From NCBI GenBank assembly GCA_965216335.1, contig OZ244154.1, positions 3,162,001 through 3,226,000 of the forward strand: 64,000 nt of DNA. Direction: 5' to 3'. Shown one piece after another: positions 46,950 through 55,068 of the stretch (its first letter is position 1; each line of letters begins with the position of its first letter). The position numbers and the translations under genes were made by a program. The DNA comes from JAHEJE01 sp965216335. GTDB taxonomy: Bacteria > Pseudomonadota > Alphaproteobacteria > Rhizobiales > Aestuariivirgaceae. Under the pieces are notes generated by a model, which was given only the letters and a program-made list of their open reading frames with translations, made no database searches and had not been told where the DNA came from.

Positions 46950-47606
46950 TCAGCCTATGCGATAGTTGCGGGCGTGATCGGGCGCGGTTACACCGGGCAG
47001 ATTGCGCGGATCGTCTTCGGGCGGCAAGACCTCCAGCCTGACCGGTATGACGCCGGCCCAGATCGGCAGCGCGTAATCCTCTTCGTCATCGACCGGCATG
47101 CCCGGGCGGATTTTCGCCGAGGCCTCGGTGATCGGCATCGACAGCACTGTGGTGGCCTTCAGCTCCTTGGCCGACATCTCGCGCAGCATGTCCCAGCGGC
47201 CGGGGAAGAACTGTTCGACCATGGTCTCCAGGTGCCGCGCCTTGGCTTTCGGGTCAGTGACCTTTTCCGCCACGCCCTTGATCATCACCGCCCGGTAGTT
47301 GACCGAGTGATGGAACGCCGAGCGGGCCATCACCATACCGTCGAGAATGGAGACGGTGAGACACACTTCCGCGCCGACTGACCTGCGCAGGGCCCGCGAG
47401 GCCGACGAGCCGTGCCAGTACACCCGCTCGCCCTCCCGCCATTGCAGCGTCGGCGTGACATAGGGTTCGCCATCGACCACATAGCCGACATGGCACATCG
47501 GCATGGCATCGAGAATGGCATGCACTGCCTCGCGGTCGTAGACGGCGCGGACGGGATTACGCTTGACACGCACCCGCTCGGATGGGGCTTCGGTCTTTCG
47601 CGGCAT
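46950..47606 (-). CDS. Pyridoxamine 5'-phosphate oxidase-related flavin-binding protein (NimA-like)
   Basis: 218 residues. Residues 25-180 resemble the FMN-binding split barrel of NimA/PPOX-related proteins: AILDAMPMCHVGYVVDGEPY, QWREGERVYWHGSSASR and VSILDGMVMARSAFHHSVNY. It is first of the PPOX-GNAT-PPOX operon and divergent from a MocR/PdxR-type regulator 60 bp away, which commonly controls such neighbours. No vitamin B6 synthesis gene is present. Confidence 0.82.
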   Translation of the reverse strand: MPRKTEAPSERVRVKRNPVRAVYDREAVHAILDAMPMCHVGYVVDGEPYVTPTLQWREGERVYWHGSSASRALRRSVGAEVCLTVSILDGMVMARSAFHHSVNYRAVMIKGVAEKVTDPKAKARHLETMVEQFFPGRWDMLREMSAKELKATTVLSMPITEASAKIRPGMPVDDEEDYALPIWAGVIPVRLEVLPPEDDPRNLPGVTAPDHARNYRIG

Positions 47607-47666
47607 GGTTTACTCCTTGATGAGGCGCAAGGTTAGAAATAGAATGGTCTTGTCAAAATAGCCAAT

Positions 47667-49118
47667 ATGGCAAATATGAATAAGACCACTTCAGATGCTG
47701 CTCTCCTTGCCCTGACGCTCGACAGGCGCGCTGCAGAGCCGCTGCACGTGCAACTGGCGCAAGGATTGCGTGAGCGCATCCTGTCGGGCCGCATCGCCCC
47801 CGGTGCGCGCCTGCCGTCGAGCCGCCTGCTGGCCGAGGAACTGGCGGTGTCGCGGGTGACGGTGGTGACGGCGATGGATCAGCTGATTTGCGAAGGCTAT
47901 GCCGAGGGCCGGCATGGCGCGGGCGTGTTCGTTGCCGCCGACTTGCCGGAGGAGGTGTTGCAGGCCGCACCGGCCCGCCCGCCGGTTGCCGACGATGAGC
48001 CATTGCCGGCGCCCAGGCCGTGGCAGCCGTTTCGCCCGGCAGCGCCCGATCTGAACCTGTTTCCCCATGCCGAATGGGCCAAGCTTCTGGAGCGGGTGTG
48101 GCGCGATCCCGAACCGGCTCTACTGGCCGATGCCGACCCGCTCGGCTGGGCACCGCTCCGGCGGGCCATCGCCGAGCATCTCAACCAGTGGCGCGGCATC
48201 ACCTGTTCGCCGCACCAGGTAATTGTCACCTCCGGGGCCGCGGAGGCGCTCGACCTTCTGGCCCGCGCGGTGCTGAAACCGGGCGATCCGGTGTTCATGG
48301 AAGAGCCGGGCTACCGCATCCTGCGCCGTGCTTTGGGGCTGGCCGGATTGCGTGCGGTGCCGGTACCGGTGGACGACAACGGTTTTGATATTGCGACGGC
48401 GGAGCGAACCGAGCCAGGCGCCCGCGCCGCTGTTGTTACCCCATCGCGGCAGTATCCACTCGGCATGACCATGCCGCTGGCCCGCCGGCTGGAACTGATC
48501 GGCTGGGCCCGGCGCACCGGCGCGCTGATCATCGAGGACGATTACGACAGCGAGTATCGCTACCAGGGCCAGCCGCTGCCGGCGATGATGAGCCTGGAAG
48601 GCGCCGGCGATCGGGTAATTTATGTCGGGTCGTTCTCGAAGGTCATGTGGCCGGCACTGCGCATCGGCTTTATGGCGGTGCCGCGACAACTGGTCGATGA
48701 CATTGCCGATGTTCTCACTGCCTCCGCCCCGAGAGCCTCGGCGGTGGCACAGCCGGCGTTGGCGCGCTTCATGGCCGATGGCAGCTTTGCCGCCCACATC
48801 CGCCGCATGCGCCGGGTTTATGCCAAGCGCCAGACGGCGTTGCTGCGCGCCATCGACACACATCTTTGCGATGCTCTGACCACCGAATCTGCCCCGGCCG
48901 GCATGCACCTGATCGCCCGCTTCACGCCGGCGCTGGCGGACCGTATGAGCGACACCGAGGCGAGCGCCCGCGCCGCCGCCGCCGGCATAACCGCCGTCGC
49001 CCTGTCATCCTTCTGCGCCACCCCAAACCCGCAACAGGGCCTGGTGCTCGGCTACGCCGGGTTCGATACCGACGCGATTGATACGGCAGCGAAACGGTTG
49101 GCGGGGGTGTTGGGCTGA
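47667..49118 (+). CDS. MocR/PdxR-family regulator (GntR HTH fused to aminotransferase-like domain)
   Basis: 483 residues. The N-terminal GntR winged helix is visible in LAQGLRERILSGRIAPGARL and LAVSRVTVVTAMDQLICEGY. From about residue 120 there is a fold-type I PLP domain with VTSGAAEALDLLARAVLKPG, IIEDDYDSEYRYQG and the PLP-lysine region YVGSFSKVMWPALRIGFM. MocR regulators sense PLP or amino compounds. The divergent PNPOx-fold operon is its probable target. Confidence 0.9.
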   Translation: MANMNKTTSDAALLALTLDRRAAEPLHVQLAQGLRERILSGRIAPGARLPSSRLLAEELAVSRVTVVTAMDQLICEGYAEGRHGAGVFVAADLPEEVLQAAPARPPVADDEPLPAPRPWQPFRPAAPDLNLFPHAEWAKLLERVWRDPEPALLADADPLGWAPLRRAIAEHLNQWRGITCSPHQVIVTSGAAEALDLLARAVLKPGDPVFMEEPGYRILRRALGLAGLRAVPVPVDDNGFDIATAERTEPGARAAVVTPSRQYPLGMTMPLARRLELIGWARRTGALIIEDDYDSEYRYQGQPLPAMMSLEGAGDRVIYVGSFSKVMWPALRIGFMAVPRQLVDDIADVLTASAPRASAVAQPALARFMADGSFAAHIRRMRRVYAKRQTALLRAIDTHLCDALTTESAPAGMHLIARFTPALADRMSDTEASARAAAAGITAVALSSFCATPNPQQGLVLGYAGFDTDAIDTAAKRLAGVLG

Positions 49119-49144
49119 CCGGAAAGAAACGCTACATGCTGATT

Positions 49145-49265
49145 CCCTCCCCTAGAAAAGGGGAGGGTTAGGGTGGGGATTGATAGCGGTGCAAGTTTAC
49201 GCGGTGGGTGGTGATGGCACAGCCATCAATCCCCATCCCTACCTTCCCCCTTTCTGGGGGAAGGG
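49145..49265. repeat. G-rich/C-rich palindromic intergenic repeat, copy upstream of the ureohydrolase
   Basis: From CCCTCCCCTAGAAAAGGGGA to TTTCTGGGGGAAGG with an inner pair ATTGATAGCGGTG / GGCACAGCCATCAAT. It is the same family as the copies at 13891 and 34469 and ends 65 bp before the ureohydrolase start. Confidence 0.88.
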
Positions 49266-49329
49266 GAAAGAGCTAGGTTCGCTGCAGTTCGAAGTTCAAC
49301 ATCGCTGCACCAGCCCGGAGACCACGCCC

Positions 49330-50385
49330 ATGACGACCAATGATCTTGACGCCCTGCGAAAGAAGTATGCCGATGCGCATGGCGGTGAGATTACCGATCC
49401 GAGGTTCCGGCGCGTGGCCGATACGATCTTCAACGCCGCCGGCACGCGGCTGGCGCCCTACGCCGGCGTGCCGACGCTGCTCAGCGCACCGCACATGCCG
49501 GTTGACCCGCAGGCCCCCGACTTCGGCGACCTGCAGGTCGCGCTGCTCGGCGTGCCGATGGACCTGGCGGTAACCAACCGCAACGGCTCGCGCTTCGGTC
49601 CGCGCGCGCTCAGGGCCATCGAGCGCATCGGGCCATACAACGAGGTGCTCGACTGCGCACCGGTGAGCGAATTGCACGTTGCCGACATCGGTGATGTGCC
49701 GATGCGCTCGCGCTTCAAGCTCGACTGGTGCCATGACGACATCGAAGCCTGGCTGGCGAAGATCGTGCAGGCCGGCGTGGTGCCGCTGTCGGCCGGCGGC
49801 GATCATTCCATCTCGCTGCCGATCCTGCGCGCTGTCGGCAAGGATCGGCCGGTCGGCATGATCCACATCGATGCCCATTGCGACACCGGCGGCGCCTTTG
49901 ACGGCGAACGCTTCCACCATGGCGGCCCGTTCCGCCATGCGGTGCTCGACGGTGTGCTTGACCCGAAGCGGACGATCCAGGTCGGCATTCGCGGCGCCGC
50001 GGAGTACCTTTGGGAATTCTCCTACGACAGCGGCATGACGGTGATCCATGCCCACGAGATCGAGCAGATGGGGCTGGATGCGGTGATCGCCAAGGCACGC
50101 GAGGTCATCGGCGACGGCCCGACCTACCTGTCATTCGACATCGACAGTCTGGATCCCGCCTATGCTCCGGGCACCGGGACACCGGAAGTCGGCGGCCTGA
50201 CGACCCGCGAGGCGCAGGCCATTTTGCGCGGCATGAAGGGTGTCAACCTGGTCGGCGGCGACGTCGTCGAGGTTGCCCCGCAGTATGACGCCTCAACCAA
50301 CACTGCTCAGGCCGGCGCCCAGATGCTGTTCGAAATCCTGTCGCTGATGGTGTTCGCCCCCGGCATCGGCGGGCGGAAGGACTAA
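49330..50385 (+). CDS. Agmatinase/guanidinobutyrase-type ureohydrolase
   Basis: 351 residues of the arginase/agmatinase superfamily, which hydrolyses guanidino compounds to urea with two Mn ions. All metal-ligand motifs are present: GGDHSI (Asp158, His159), IDAHCD (Asp181, His183, Asp185) and SFDIDSLDPAY (Asp270, Asp272). The N-terminal 80 residues are longer than in E. coli SpeB, as in many proteobacterial guanidinobutyrases. The substrate could be agmatine, 4-guanidinobutyrate or another guanidino acid; sequence alone does not settle it. It converges with a small lipoprotein gene, overlapping by 4 bp. Confidence 0.87.
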   Translation: MTTNDLDALRKKYADAHGGEITDPRFRRVADTIFNAAGTRLAPYAGVPTLLSAPHMPVDPQAPDFGDLQVALLGVPMDLAVTNRNGSRFGPRALRAIERIGPYNEVLDCAPVSELHVADIGDVPMRSRFKLDWCHDDIEAWLAKIVQAGVVPLSAGGDHSISLPILRAVGKDRPVGMIHIDAHCDTGGAFDGERFHHGGPFRHAVLDGVLDPKRTIQVGIRGAAEYLWEFSYDSGMTVIHAHEIEQMGLDAVIAKAREVIGDGPTYLSFDIDSLDPAYAPGTGTPEVGGLTTREAQAILRGMKGVNLVGGDVVEVAPQYDASTNTAQAGAQMLFEILSLMVFAPGIGGRKD

Positions 50386-50600
50386 TCGTCCTCGTCGTCA
50401 TCGTCCCCATCTGGAACGATTAGGTCGACCGCGCCGCCGGCCACGGATGCTGTGGTCGAAACGGCTGTTCCGGCAACTGATGCGGTCGTGGACACGGCGG
50501 TGTCGGTGACGGAATAGACCACGCAGCCGGTGAGGCCGTTGAGAAGGGCGCACAGGCCGATGAGCCCGGCAAGGCGCCGCAAGGTTGCAAATGTCATCAT
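50382..50600 (-). CDS. Small repeat-containing lipoprotein, unassigned
   Basis: 72 residues. The signal peptide ends in a lipobox, LTGC, with Cys26 as the expected lipidated residue. The mature part has two near-identical TAVSTTASVAG repeats and an acidic tail (DGDDDDEDD). An outer- or inner-membrane lipoprotein is expected. I do not recognise a functional family. A GGGGAC ribosome-binding site lies upstream of the tandem ATG codons. Confidence 0.7.
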   Translation of the reverse strand: MMTFATLRRLAGLIGLCALLNGLTGCVVYSVTDTAVSTTASVAGTAVSTTASVAGGAVDLIVPDGDDDDEDD

Positions 50601-50761
50601 GATGAATGTCCCCGGTCGATGATGCCTTCAAGCATGAATTGAATGATTTGACAATTGGTGAATGGTCCGTCGAACGGTTCCGACTAATTTGCCTTCGCGG
50701 CCACCGACGCGCTAACGTAGTCCCGCAAGGGGGCGGGGCGCTTGGTCGGGAGGCCTGGAAG

Positions 50762-51571
50762 ATGTTCGGCAAAGTCTTCGTTGCGTTTGCTCTGGTTATC
50801 GCCGCTGTGCTGTTCGCGCCCGCGCCGACTAACGCGCAGACGAGCCGTTGCTTCGCCATTGCCGAAACCATCCCCAATGCCCGATATGTCGCGCTCAGCC
50901 CGCGCGCGTTGAAACCCTCAGAACTGTATATCCGGTTTGTCGGCCACTCGACCTTCGTCATGGAAAGTGCCGAAGGCGTCGTGGTCGCAACCGACTATGC
51001 CGGCTGGGCCGGGTTTGGCGTCGTCCCCGACATCGTGACCATGAACAATGCCCACGAGACCCATTACACCGACGTCCCTGACCCCGGCATCAAGCATGTG
51101 CTGCGCGGCTGGGACCCGGACGGCGGCGTGGCGGTGCACAACCTGCGCCACAAGGACGTGCATATCCGCAACGTGACGACGGACCGGCGCGGCTGGGGCG
51201 CCGGCGTCGAAAAGGATGCCAACTCGATCTTCGTCTTCGAGGTGGCCGACCTGTGCATCGCCCATCTCGGCCACCTGCACCACGAACTGCCGGCACAGTA
51301 CCGCGCCGTGCTCGGGGCCATCGATATCCTGATGGTGCCGGTCGACGGCACCTTCACGCTCAGCCATGAGGGTATGATCGACGTGGTCAAGACCCTGCGC
51401 GCCCGGCTGATCCTGCCGATGCATTATTTCGGCGGCCAGTCGCTGGCGATGTTCCTCAATCGTCTCGGTGGAACATTCCCGGCCCGCGTGCACGACAAGT
51501 CCGACATCATCGTGTCGCAGGACACACTGCCAAGTTCACCGGAAATCCTCGTGCTGCCGGCGGGGCATTGA
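50762..51571 (+). CDS. Exported metallo-beta-lactamase-fold hydrolase (UlaG-like)
   Basis: 269 residues with a signal peptide (MFGKVFVAFALVIAAVLFAP, cut near TNAQ). The core looks like the UlaG/metal-dependent hydrolase branch: RFVGHSTFVMESAEGVVVAT, LCIAHLGHLHHELPA, DILMVPVDGTFTLSHEGM and LPMHYFGG. The first metal motif reads NNAHETHYTD, not the canonical HxHxDH, so the metal site is altered. It would act in the periplasm; the substrate is unknown. Confidence 0.75.
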   Translation: MFGKVFVAFALVIAAVLFAPAPTNAQTSRCFAIAETIPNARYVALSPRALKPSELYIRFVGHSTFVMESAEGVVVATDYAGWAGFGVVPDIVTMNNAHETHYTDVPDPGIKHVLRGWDPDGGVAVHNLRHKDVHIRNVTTDRRGWGAGVEKDANSIFVFEVADLCIAHLGHLHHELPAQYRAVLGAIDILMVPVDGTFTLSHEGMIDVVKTLRARLILPMHYFGGQSLAMFLNRLGGTFPARVHDKSDIIVSQDTLPSSPEILVLPAGH

Positions 51572-51655
51572 GCCAATCAAATACGCTTGTGGAAAACCGA
51601 TCTCGTATCGGCGCGGTACAACAGTCAGAAAAGCCAAACGCCAATGCCGCCGGCA

Positions 51656-52588
51656 TCAGTCCTGGCCGTCCATCGGGTGCCAGGGTTGTGCCTTGTCGCG
51701 GTCGCGGCGCTGGTGGCGGGTGTCATAGGGGGCGATGCGGGCTTCGAATTTCAGGTCGTTGAGGTCGCGTATCAGCTTGGGCTCAGCCTTGCCGTGATCC
51801 TTGCGCCGGTAAAGTGCGCCGTTGAAGGCGTAGAGCACATCGCCGTTGTGGTCGAAATCGGCCCAGTCGATGTCACCGAGATCGTGCTCCGCGCCATCGG
51901 CAAACCTCAGGTGCCCGGAACAGACATGCCAGCGCCCGTCGCGTTCGCCAGCCTCGGCCTGGATGAAGCGCAGCACCGTACCGGCCTTGCACTGCTTGCG
52001 CCAGATTTCAGGTCGTTCGGTGGTGAACTGATAGCGCTCGGATTTGTTCTGCCACCAGGCGTTGTTCAATGACCACTTCCTGTCCTGTTCCAGCACCCAG
52101 CCGTCGCGCTCCATGCGGATGTCTTCGATGTGCATCGGTCGGTCGTAGTTGCGGTAGTCACTGACGGAAATCAGCTTCGGCCATCTGTGCGGCATCTTGC
52201 CCTGCGTCGGCTTCAGATTGTGGCTGGCCGAGTTGATCGCCACACATTTTGACAGGGCAAAAAGCCCGCCGCCGCCCCAGGTGTCCCCCTCGCTCCACAG
52301 CACATGGGCGGTGAACCACGGCACGCTCGAGATCGCCGTCCAGGTGTAATAGGGCGGCTTCTGGTTGCCGCCGAAGTAGATCAGGAATTCACCGTCCGGC
52401 GAGATGTCGCCGCGCCGCTCGTAGATGCGACCCTTGAACCATTGCCCGTCCTCGAAGTGATCGTTGACGAGATTCCACTTCGACAGCATGACACGGGCAG
52501 ACGGCCCGCGCCGGATGACCACAGCCACCCGCGCCTTGCGGGCGATCAGGCAGTAGATGCGCGCCGATTTCCCATCCTGCTTGGGCAT
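51656..52588 (-). CDS. Unassigned Trp-rich cytosolic protein
   Basis: 310 residues, no signal peptide or membrane helix. It is strikingly rich in Trp, Tyr and Gly, for example KWNLVNDHFEDGQWFKGRIY, YFGGNQKPPYYTWTAISSVP and VLWSEGDTWGGGGLF. Regular patterns such as RRGDISPDGEFLIY and DIDWADFDHNGDVLYAFNG hint at a beta-propeller-like or repeat beta-sheet fold. I do not recognise the family. It starts two bases after the stop of the M20 deacylase gene, so the two are cotranscribed. Confidence 0.7.
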   Translation of the reverse strand: MPKQDGKSARIYCLIARKARVAVVIRRGPSARVMLSKWNLVNDHFEDGQWFKGRIYERRGDISPDGEFLIYFGGNQKPPYYTWTAISSVPWFTAHVLWSEGDTWGGGGLFALSKCVAINSASHNLKPTQGKMPHRWPKLISVSDYRNYDRPMHIEDIRMERDGWVLEQDRKWSLNNAWWQNKSERYQFTTERPEIWRKQCKAGTVLRFIQAEAGERDGRWHVCSGHLRFADGAEHDLGDIDWADFDHNGDVLYAFNGALYRRKDHGKAEPKLIRDLNDLKFEARIAPYDTRHQRRDRDKAQPWHPMDGQD

Positions 52589-52590
52589 GG

Positions 52591-53877
52591 CTAACCGTCG
52601 ATCTGCTCCAGCCCGCACCACTCGGCGATGAACAGGGCGATGGAGCCGGTGACGCGTTTGACCGAGGCGAGCGATACGCGCTCGTCGAAACCGTGGATGT
52701 TTTCCGAATAGGGGCCGTAGACCAGGCACGGGCAGTCGTCGTAGAGCACAAAGACGCGGCCGTCGAGATAGCCGGGGGTGACGAAGCTCTCCAGTGAGGA
52801 GCCGTAGGCTTTGGCATGCGCCCGGCCGAGCGTCTGCTCGGCCTGCGAGCCTTCTTCCAGAACATAGCCCTCGGCAAAGAAGCCGTTGAACTCGACCTCT
52901 GGCGGGTTGTTGGCCAGGAAGGCGTTATCGCGCGCCGCATCGCGCAGGCAGTTCTCGATTTCACGGGCCGCGTCACGCGGGTCGGTGCCGGGAAAGATCG
53001 CGATGCGGCAGTCGAAGGAACACCAGGCCGGCACCGACGAGGCCCAGTCGCCGCCTTCGATCCTGCCGACGTTGAAGTTGATCGGATGGTCGAGATCCTC
53101 GAAATACCTGCGGCCCGCCTTGCCGGCGTTCCAGCGCTCTTCGAGTTGGCGCAGGGCCTGGATGAGCGGAAAGCACGCCTCGATGGCATTGGCGCCGGCC
53201 CCGGCCTCGCGGACATGCACCGGCGCGCCGCGCACATGCACCCGGAACCAGATGACGCCGACATTGGCGCGCACCAGCTTGTCGTCTTCCGGCTCAGGGA
53301 TGATCGCGGCATCGGCCTTGTAGCCGCGCACCAGGCACGACAGGGCGCCGTTGCCGGTGCACTCTTCCTCGGTGACCGACTGGACATGCACCCGCGCAGC
53401 CGGTTGGACGCCGAGCGAGCGCAGGGCGTCGAGCGCGGCGATGTTGGCGGCAAGCCCGGCCTTCATGTCGGCCCCGCCACGGCCATAGAGCCAATCGCCT
53501 TCGATCGCCGGGTCGAACGGCGGCCGCGACCACATGTCGAGCGGCCCGACCGGCACCACGTCGACATGGCCGTTGAGGATTAAAGACTTGCCCGCTTCCA
53601 CGCGCGGCCGGTGGGTGCCGACCACGTTGATGGCGTTGGTGTAGTCGACCTTGACCGGTGAGAAACCGGGATGGTTTTCGATCTCCGCCACATCGACCGC
53701 CCAGCGGTCCATGGCATATCCGCGCGAGCGCAGCGCCTCGAAGATGAAGTCCTGGCAGGTGTGCTCCTGGCCGCGCAGGGAGGCAAAGCGGATCAGGTCC
53801 TGGGTGAGCTCGATTTGCGCATCGAAGCCGGCGTCCACGGCGGCGAGGATATCGTTTGCCAGTTGCTCATTCAGCAT
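52591..53877 (-). CDS. ArgE/DapE-family M20 deacylase
   Basis: 428 residues. M20 metal ligands are visible in LILNGHVDVVPVGPLDMW, LYGRGGADMKAGLAAN, VTEEECTGNGAL and IIPEPEDDKLV. The lid/dimerisation domain follows from about residue 205 (VGVIWFRVHVRGAPVHVREA). It is longer than classical ArgE and closer to the broad deacylase group that removes N-acyl groups from amino acids. A GGAG ribosome-binding site precedes the ATG. It leads a two-gene operon with the unassigned Trp-rich protein. Confidence 0.86.
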   Translation of the reverse strand: MLNEQLANDILAAVDAGFDAQIELTQDLIRFASLRGQEHTCQDFIFEALRSRGYAMDRWAVDVAEIENHPGFSPVKVDYTNAINVVGTHRPRVEAGKSLILNGHVDVVPVGPLDMWSRPPFDPAIEGDWLYGRGGADMKAGLAANIAALDALRSLGVQPAARVHVQSVTEEECTGNGALSCLVRGYKADAAIIPEPEDDKLVRANVGVIWFRVHVRGAPVHVREAGAGANAIEACFPLIQALRQLEERWNAGKAGRRYFEDLDHPINFNVGRIEGGDWASSVPAWCSFDCRIAIFPGTDPRDAAREIENCLRDAARDNAFLANNPPEVEFNGFFAEGYVLEEGSQAEQTLGRAHAKAYGSSLESFVTPGYLDGRVFVLYDDCPCLVYGPYSENIHGFDERVSLASVKRVTGSIALFIAEWCGLEQIDG

Positions 53878-54054
53878 GCTGCACTCCGGGAAAGCGTTGC
53901 CGGCAGAGTAGACAGTATGACGATCAGGCGCGCAACAGTTCCCTCTCTTCATCTGGCGGGGCAATCGCACAAGAGCGTGCTGCAACAAGGCCCCCTACAT
54001 AATCTTGCCTTCCTCGGGCTTGACCCACTGCTGTCCGGTTAAGCGATGATTGCT

Positions 54055-54175
54055 CCTTCCCCCAGAAAGGGGGAAGGTTGGGATGGGGGTTGATGGCGGT
54101 GCAATTCGGCAACGATTTCAATCTTTTGCACCGCTATCAATCCCCACCCTAACCCTCCCCTTTTCTAGGGGAGGG
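54055..54175. repeat. G-rich/C-rich palindromic intergenic repeat, reverse orientation
   Basis: From CCTTCCCCCAGAAAGGGGGA to TTCTAGGGGAGGG. It is the reverse-orientation counterpart of the copy at 49145, with the same CCGCTATCAATCCCCACC arm. It lies within the nested composite at 54007-54367. Confidence 0.88.
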
Positions 54176-54185
54176 AATGTCCGAG

Positions 54186-54280
54186 AGCCAACCCGAAAAC
54201 ATGTCGGAGCGTTCTTCGGTGCATGCAACTATCTGATACAATGGAAGAAATGTGCCCTCTCCCAATGTTAAACCGGACAG
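54186..54280 (+). repeat. 95-bp dispersed repeat, copy 1
   Basis: Begins AGCCAACCCG and ends AACCGGACAG. The centre TCGGTGCATGCAAC, GATACAATG and TGTGCC is shared with the reverse-strand copy at 63514-63608, which has exactly the same length. It is not obviously coding and is not palindromic overall. Confidence 0.8.
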
Positions 54281-54452
54281 CAGTGGGCTTGACCCGAGGA
54301 TCCAGAAAGTCAACCGCGTCGGAGTGCGTTGTGGTCTGGGTCCTCGGGTCAAGCCCGAGGAAGGCAGAAAGCAAGGCTCAAATCAATAGACCATCACAGG
54401 CCGAGACCGAACACCTGATCCGCTGGCCGCGTCGAATTGCGCTGCCATAAAT

Positions 54453-54488
54453 TCCCATCCCCACCTTCCCCCTTTCTGGGGGAAGGGG
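54453..54488. repeat. Half copy of the G-rich/C-rich repeat upstream of arsC
   Basis: Only the CCCATCCCCACCTTCC + CCCTTTCTGGGGGAAGGGG half is present, forming one hairpin (CTTCCCCC / GGGGGAAG) that ends about 58 bp before the arsC start. Confidence 0.75.
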
Positions 54489-54546
54489 TAGACTGGTCCC
54501 GTGACAATGCCCATGTCGCCAGCCCAAAAGTCCGTCGGAGACAATC

Positions 54547-55041
54547 ATGAACATCCTCGTCCTGTGTACCGGAAATTCCGCCCGCTCGATCCTCGGCGAA
54601 GGGCTGATCAACGCGCTGGCGGAAAAGGCGGGACAGAAGGTGCGCGGCTATTCGGCCGGGTCGCAGCCCAAGGGCGAGGTGCACCCGGTGGCGCTTGAGG
54701 TTCTGAAGGAAAACGGCATCACCGTCGCCGATGCCCGCTCCAAGAGCTGGGATGAATTCGCCGGCGATGCCGCCCCGCACATGGATGTGGTGATCACCGT
54801 GTGTTCATCGGCCGCCGGCGAGGTCTGCCCGATCTGGCCGGGCGCGCCGGTCACCGTGCATTGGGGCCTGCCGGACCCGGCCGCGGCGACGGGAAGCGCC
54901 GAAGATATCCACACCGCCTTCCAGACCGCCTACGACAGCTTGCGCGAACGGATTTCCCGGTTGCTGGACGCCGTCGGGCAGGATATGGAACCGCAGGAAC
55001 TGCGGGCGCGCCTGCAGGCCATCCACGACACAGCCGGTTGA
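54547..55041 (+). CDS. arsC: Arsenate reductase, low-molecular-weight phosphatase type
   Basis: 164 residues. The P-loop is LCTGNSARS with nucleophile Cys7. Two further Cys (Cys86, Cys94 in VCSSAAGEVC) can form the disulfide relay, and the general acid Asp lies in WGLPDPAAATG. It reduces arsenate to arsenite. GGAG precedes the ATG. The aquaporin gene follows after 27 bp. In Sinorhizobium meliloti an aquaglyceroporin, AqpS, releases the arsenite formed by ArsC, and the same pairing appears here. No arsR is adjacent. Confidence 0.92.
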   Translation: MNILVLCTGNSARSILGEGLINALAEKAGQKVRGYSAGSQPKGEVHPVALEVLKENGITVADARSKSWDEFAGDAAPHMDVVITVCSSAAGEVCPIWPGAPVTVHWGLPDPAAATGSAEDIHTAFQTAYDSLRERISRLLDAVGQDMEPQELRARLQAIHDTAG

Positions 55042-55068
55042 ACCGGACAGCGGGGCAGGGGTTAGGGT

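Larger units (their letters stand above)
54007..54367. repeat. Nested composite of palindromic repeats
   Basis: Outer arms TGCCTTCCTCGGGCTTGACC at about 54007 and its complement at about 54347-54367 enclose a second inverted pair (ACTGCTGTCCGGTT at 54027-54040 with AACCGGACAGCAGT at 54271-54284). Inside that sit a G-rich/C-rich repeat (54055-54175) and a 95-bp repeat (54186-54280). It reads as insertions of repeats into repeats. The interval 53878-54546 contains no convincing gene. Confidence 0.75.

Noticed and set aside
53990..54546. Several small open frames with MLNRTAVGLTRG-like peptides
   Set aside because: They are translations of dispersed palindromic repeats, which occur in multiple frames and at several loci.
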